Part shown: positions 63,317 through 64,000 of the stretch, one piece after another | Layout of the letters: each line of letters begins with the position of its first letter | Position numbering within the stretch: the stretch's first letter is position 1 | Assembly (NCBI RefSeq): GCF_025854275.1 | Contig: NZ_CP107567.1 | Span: 2,170,001 to 2,234,000 of the forward strand | Length of the DNA: 64,000 nucleotides | Direction of reading: 5' to 3' | Origin: Streptomyces peucetius | GTDB taxonomy: Bacteria > Actinomycetota > Actinomycetes > Streptomycetales > Streptomycetaceae | Notes under the pieces: model-generated | Seen by the model: the letters and a program-made list of their open reading frames with translations, nothing else | Told to the model about the DNA's origin: nothing | Databases searched by the model: none | Program-made: the position numbers and the translations under genes

Positions 63317-63954
63317 TGCGGCGCACCCGCTTCCTCGTCCTCCTCGGCCTCGGCACCCTGCTCACCGTGCTGGTCGCGGTTCCCGCCCAGGCGGCGGGCT
63401 ACCGCTACTGGTCGTTCTGGCAGAGCGGCGACGGCCGGTGGACGTACGCCACCGAGGGCCCGGCCACCGCACGCCCCGCCGACGGGTCCGTGCACGGCTT
63501 CCGCTTCTCGGTGAGCGAGAACAGCGGGGACGCCGCGAAGCCGCGCAGGGCACCCGACTTCGCGGCGATATGCGCGAAGACGCCCGCGAAGGACGGCACG
63601 AAGCGGGTCGCCCTCGTCATCGATCCCGGTACGGTGAAGGACGCCCCCCAGGGCGAGACCCCGCCGGCCCTGCGCACCGCATGCGCGCAGGTCGCCGGGA
63701 CGGCGACGACGGCGGAAGCCCTGGCGCAGGTGGCGAAGCCGCTGCGCTACAACAGCCAGGCCCTGCTGTGCGCGATCTCGGGCTACCCGAAGTCGGGCTG
63801 CGGCGAACAGCTCTCCGGCCCGGCGGCGAAGCCGGACCCCGCCGAGGCGAGGACGGACGACGACGGCCCGTCCCTGGGCGTCTACGCGGGCGTCGCGGCG
63901 ATCCTGACCCTGGCCGCGGCAACGCTCTGGCAGTCCCGCCGCCGCAAGCGATGA
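63316..63954 (+). CDS. SCO2322-family secreted protein
   Basis: 212 residues. Signal peptide (about 1-27), a globular part with YRYWSFWQSGDGRWTYATEG, the SCO2322-family signature, Cys pairs at ICAK, TACAQ, LLCAI and GCGEQ, and a C-terminal membrane anchor (about 190-207) ending RRRKR. Same operon and topology as the preceding protein, so they may form a pair at the cell surface. Function unknown. Confidence 0.85.
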   Translation: MRRTRFLVLLGLGTLLTVLVAVPAQAAGYRYWSFWQSGDGRWTYATEGPATARPADGSVHGFRFSVSENSGDAAKPRRAPDFAAICAKTPAKDGTKRVALVIDPGTVKDAPQGETPPALRTACAQVAGTATTAEALAQVAKPLRYNSQALLCAISGYPKSGCGEQLSGPAAKPDPAEARTDDDGPSLGVYAGVAAILTLAAATLWQSRRRKR

Positions 63955-64000
63955 CCCACGACGACGCGACGCAGCCGGCGGAGGCGACTCCAGCCCCGCC
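63951..64000 (+). CDS. Start of a further operon gene (cut by window)
   Basis: ATG at 63951 overlaps the SCO2322-family stop by four bases (ATGA) and reads MTHDDATQPAEATPAP to the edge. In other Streptomyces an ECF-type transporter component follows here, which would complete a cobalamin or cobalt uptake operon; this is recalled context, not seen. Confidence 0.55.
   Translation, partial: MTHDDATQPAEATPAP

Overview
The window is very high-GC, strongly codon-biased chromosomal DNA with many GTG/TTG starts and ATGA-type overlaps. Its gene families include a SARP regulator, mycobacterial-type MetAP, an F420 reductase, a class A RNase P RNA and an SCO2322-family protein. All of this points to a Streptomyces chromosome. 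Functional calls rest on motifs and on protein families recalled from memory; no database search was possible.

Layout. 1-13.7 kb: 3' part of a SARP regulator, a site-2-protease-like membrane protein, F420:NADPH oxidoreductase, an MFS exporter, methionine aminopeptidase, an iron-box-preceded heme oxygenase, a PhzF-like protein, a degenerate FTR1 permease with a lipoprotein, a prim-pol domain protein, a TetR regulator and an Rsm22-type methyltransferase. 14-22.5 kb: Bcr/CflA exporter, Gfo/Idh/MocA oxidoreductase, a decayed IS5-family element with an IS110 fragment inside it, a small islet of unrecognised genes (one frameshifted), PhoD phosphatase and an SDR. 22.6-26.1 kb: MazG-like and DUF6083-like proteins, then a two-gene operon of a cyclodipeptide synthase and a CYP121-like P450, ending against rnpB on the other strand. 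26.2-37.9 kb: MerR regulator with its membrane partner, RNB ribonuclease, YaaA, KDPG aldolase, the Nif3 / zinc-ribbon / RNase H-phosphatase operon, an iron-box-preceded siderophore-binding lipoprotein, and an ECF sigma factor. 38-46 kb: SDR, Zn-alcohol dehydrogenase and MaoC hydratase in one operon, a DesK/DesR-like two-component system, an EmrB/QacA exporter and an Ltp1-like thiolase. 46-54.3 kb: paired membrane-anchored Cys-containing paralogues, methyltransferase, cell-wall amidase, a DUF5336-like protein, a complete IS1182-family insertion and an F420-dependent LLM oxidoreductase. 54.7-61.8 kb: prenyltransferase-fold protein, methyltransferase and GT4 glycosyltransferase in one operon, divergent from a KstR-like TetR regulator; then ferredoxin, aldehyde dehydrogenase and an MBL-fold hydrolase. 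61.8-64 kb: a cobalamin riboswitch ahead of a secreted, anchored prenyltransferase-fold protein, an SCO2322-family protein and the start of a third gene.

How it works together. Three systems stand out. (i) The CDPS/P450 pair resembles M. tuberculosis Rv2275/CYP121 in both proteins, so a cyclo-dityrosine to mycocyclosin-like pathway is predicted, with two changed residues near the P450 substrate pocket. (ii) A KstR-like repressor and matching 14-bp operators (three exact, one with a single mismatch) lie ahead of the MaoC/ADH/SDR operon, the Ltp1 thiolase, the GT4 operon/kstR region and the ALDH-ferredoxin/MBL region. This suggests one dispersed lipid or steroid-like CoA-catabolic regulon. (iii) The B12-riboswitch operon encodes a surface protein whose predicted alpha/alpha-barrel fold is that of transcobalamin, suggesting a cobalamin capture system.

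Five related GC-rich palindromic intergenic repeats punctuate the window, four of them exactly between convergent genes.
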